A stretch of 64,000 nucleotides of DNA, from positions 43,001 to 107,000 of the forward strand of contig CAMBDW010000006.1 in NCBI GenBank assembly GCA_945865535.1, in the 5' to 3' direction. Origin of the DNA: Chryseobacterium gleum (GTDB lineage Bacteria; Bacteroidota; Bacteroidia; Flavobacteriales; BACL11). The translations under genes and the position numbers were made by a program. The notes under the pieces were generated by a model, which did not search any database, was not told the DNA's origin, and worked only from the letters and a program-made list of their open reading frames with translations. How positions within the stretch are numbered: position 1 is the stretch's first letter; the number at the start of each line of letters is the position of its first letter. Of the stretch, positions 63,020-64,000 are shown one piece after another.

Positions 63020-64000
63020 ATGGCAACTGTAAAAATTGTACTTGATCAAAGAAGAATCAAAAAAGACAACACTTTCCCAGTAGTAATTCGAGTAAGACAT
63101 TTGAAAAAATATTTTGACTTGAAAACATTTTATCATGTTCCAAAGAACAAGTTTGATGAAAAAAAACACCAGATAATTGGTGATGCAGAAGCAAATTTTC
63201 ACATAGAAGAATTAAAAGAGAAGTACTCGAAAAGGATCCGTGAATATTTAAAGAATAATACAAATATTGCATTTGAAATTAATGACCTAAAGTTGTTTGT
63301 ATTACAAAAACCTTCTGAATTAGTAACAATTGAAGAATTCTGGTTTGATCTCATAAAACAGCTTAATGATACAAACAGAACTGGAAGTGCAAGATCATAT
63401 AAAACTACATTATCAGTGTTTTCAAAAATCATTGATTGTAAAAGAACTTTTTATCACATATCATACAAAGATTTAGTTCTAATAGAAACCACACTTTTAA
63501 AAAGAGGCGTTTCAATAAATGGAGTTGCTGTTTATATGAGAACTTTTCGTGCACTATGCAATCGTGCTATACTATATAATCTTGCTACATACGAATGGTA
63601 TCCTTTTAGAAAATATAAAATAAAGAAAGAAAGAACTACACCAAGAGTTATAAGTATTAAAGAAATGAATGAATACTTTCAATTAAATATAAAAACGACA
63701 GACACATTATATAGAGCATGGTGTATAGGTAAACTTATATTTATGTTGAGAGGAATTAATATGACAGATTTACTACTCTTAAAAAAATCAAATATTCATC
63801 AAGACAGAATAATTTATAAGAGACAAAAAACAGGTAAAATGTATACCATAAAAATCCTTACAGAAATGCAAGATTTATTCAATGAGTTTTGTAATGGATC
63901 AGACAATCTAATAGGATTCGTAAACTCATACAATAAAAAAGATACAGCACAAGAACTGAATCAATACATTCATTATAGAAAGAGATTAAATAAAAAATTA
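63020..64000 (+). CDS. Tyrosine recombinase/integrase, partial (runs off the window)
   Basis: An open frame from the ATG at 63020 to the window end, 327 codons without a stop. The N-terminus (MATVKIVLDQRRIKKDN, then FPVVIRVRHLKKYFDL) matches the Bacteroidota arm-DNA-binding integrase domain. A SAM-like core-binding domain follows around residues 105-200. The catalytic domain begins with FMLRGINMTDLLLLKKS, which holds the first catalytic arginine; the HxLRH and Tyr motifs lie beyond the edge. This type is found on integrative elements and phages, and is unrelated in layout to the recombinase at 30128. Start chosen as the first ATG giving the full arm domain. Confidence 0.88.
   Translation, partial: MATVKIVLDQRRIKKDNTFPVVIRVRHLKKYFDLKTFYHVPKNKFDEKKHQIIGDAEANFHIEELKEKYSKRIREYLKNNTNIAFEINDLKLFVLQKPSELVTIEEFWFDLIKQLNDTNRTGSARSYKTTLSVFSKIIDCKRTFYHISYKDLVLIETTLLKRGVSINGVAVYMRTFRALCNRAILYNLATYEWYPFRKYKIKKERTTPRVISIKEMNEYFQLNIKTTDTLYRAWCIGKLIFMLRGINMTDLLLLKKSNIHQDRIIYKRQKTGKMYTIKILTEMQDLFNEFCNGSDNLIGFVNSYNKKDTAQELNQYIHYRKRLNKKL

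Noticed and set aside
62984..63432. Minus-strand open frames at the right end of the window
   Set aside because: They are antisense to the partial integrase starting at 63020, which has clear family motifs and a continuous frame to base 64000.

Overview
The window is AT-rich chromosomal DNA from a member of the Bacteroidota, most likely a marine or aquatic Flavobacteriales-type bacterium. The evidence is gene content typical of that phylum: the gliding lipoprotein GldH beside ricT and holB, a C-terminal type IX secretion sorting domain, DUF2480 in a SUF operon, an IPExxxVDY-family protein between rnc and pyk, an S46 dipeptidyl-peptidase, and TAnnTTTG -7 promoter boxes with no obvious Shine-Dalgarno sequences. 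Species cannot be assigned from the sequence alone.

Layout. 1-1.1 kb: thiL, with the C-terminal remnant of a deoxyhypusine-synthase-like gene running off the left edge. 1.2-8.2 kb: a nine-gene SUF iron-sulfur assembly operon (sufA-B-C-D-S-E-T, DUF2480, DUF3050). 8.2-16 kb: rluF, an S46 peptidase, a long PurF-like amidotransferase, and an operon of a PLP decarboxylase, a DUF6695-like protein, a small unknown protein and a glutaredoxin. 16-30 kb: a large secreted CotH-kinase/T9SS protein, ileS, a DksA-like protein, lspA, a sulfotransferase, asd, a secreted lamin-tail protein and uvrC.

30.1-36.8 kb is the accessory region and the main finding. It is a complete integron-like module: a tyrosine recombinase transcribed away from the array, an attI-like site with paired recombinase-binding motifs, and four cassettes separated by four 131-136 bp attC-like imperfect palindromes, ending in a degenerate remnant. 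All cassette genes read away from the recombinase. The terminal inverted motif of every cassette is the reverse complement of the core at the start of the same cassette (8, 9, 10 and 8-of-9 bp). This is the signature of circularisable integron cassettes. However, the recombinase is Xer-like and lacks the insertion that defines IntI. Cargo: a secreted repeat protein plus a DUF1508 protein; a four-gene membrane/M48 protease operon; a methyltransferase; and a DUF3427-like/DUF3883 nuclease-like protein with a NUDIX hydrolase.

36.8-62.7 kb is housekeeping: rhodanese, lysS, a phosphoglucose/phosphomannose isomerase operon with lipB, an ABC ATPase fusion, a 3-oxoacid CoA-transferase, PBP1A, gldH-ricT-holB, pgk, pheS, M42 peptidase, pyk, rnc-fabF-acpP, purN-rnhA and a PfkB kinase. 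rnc has no ATG, GTG or TTG that would preserve its catalytic motif and appears to start at ATT. 62.8-64 kb: tRNA-Asn followed by a tyrosine recombinase cut by the window edge, probably the left end of a separate tRNA-targeted integrative element.
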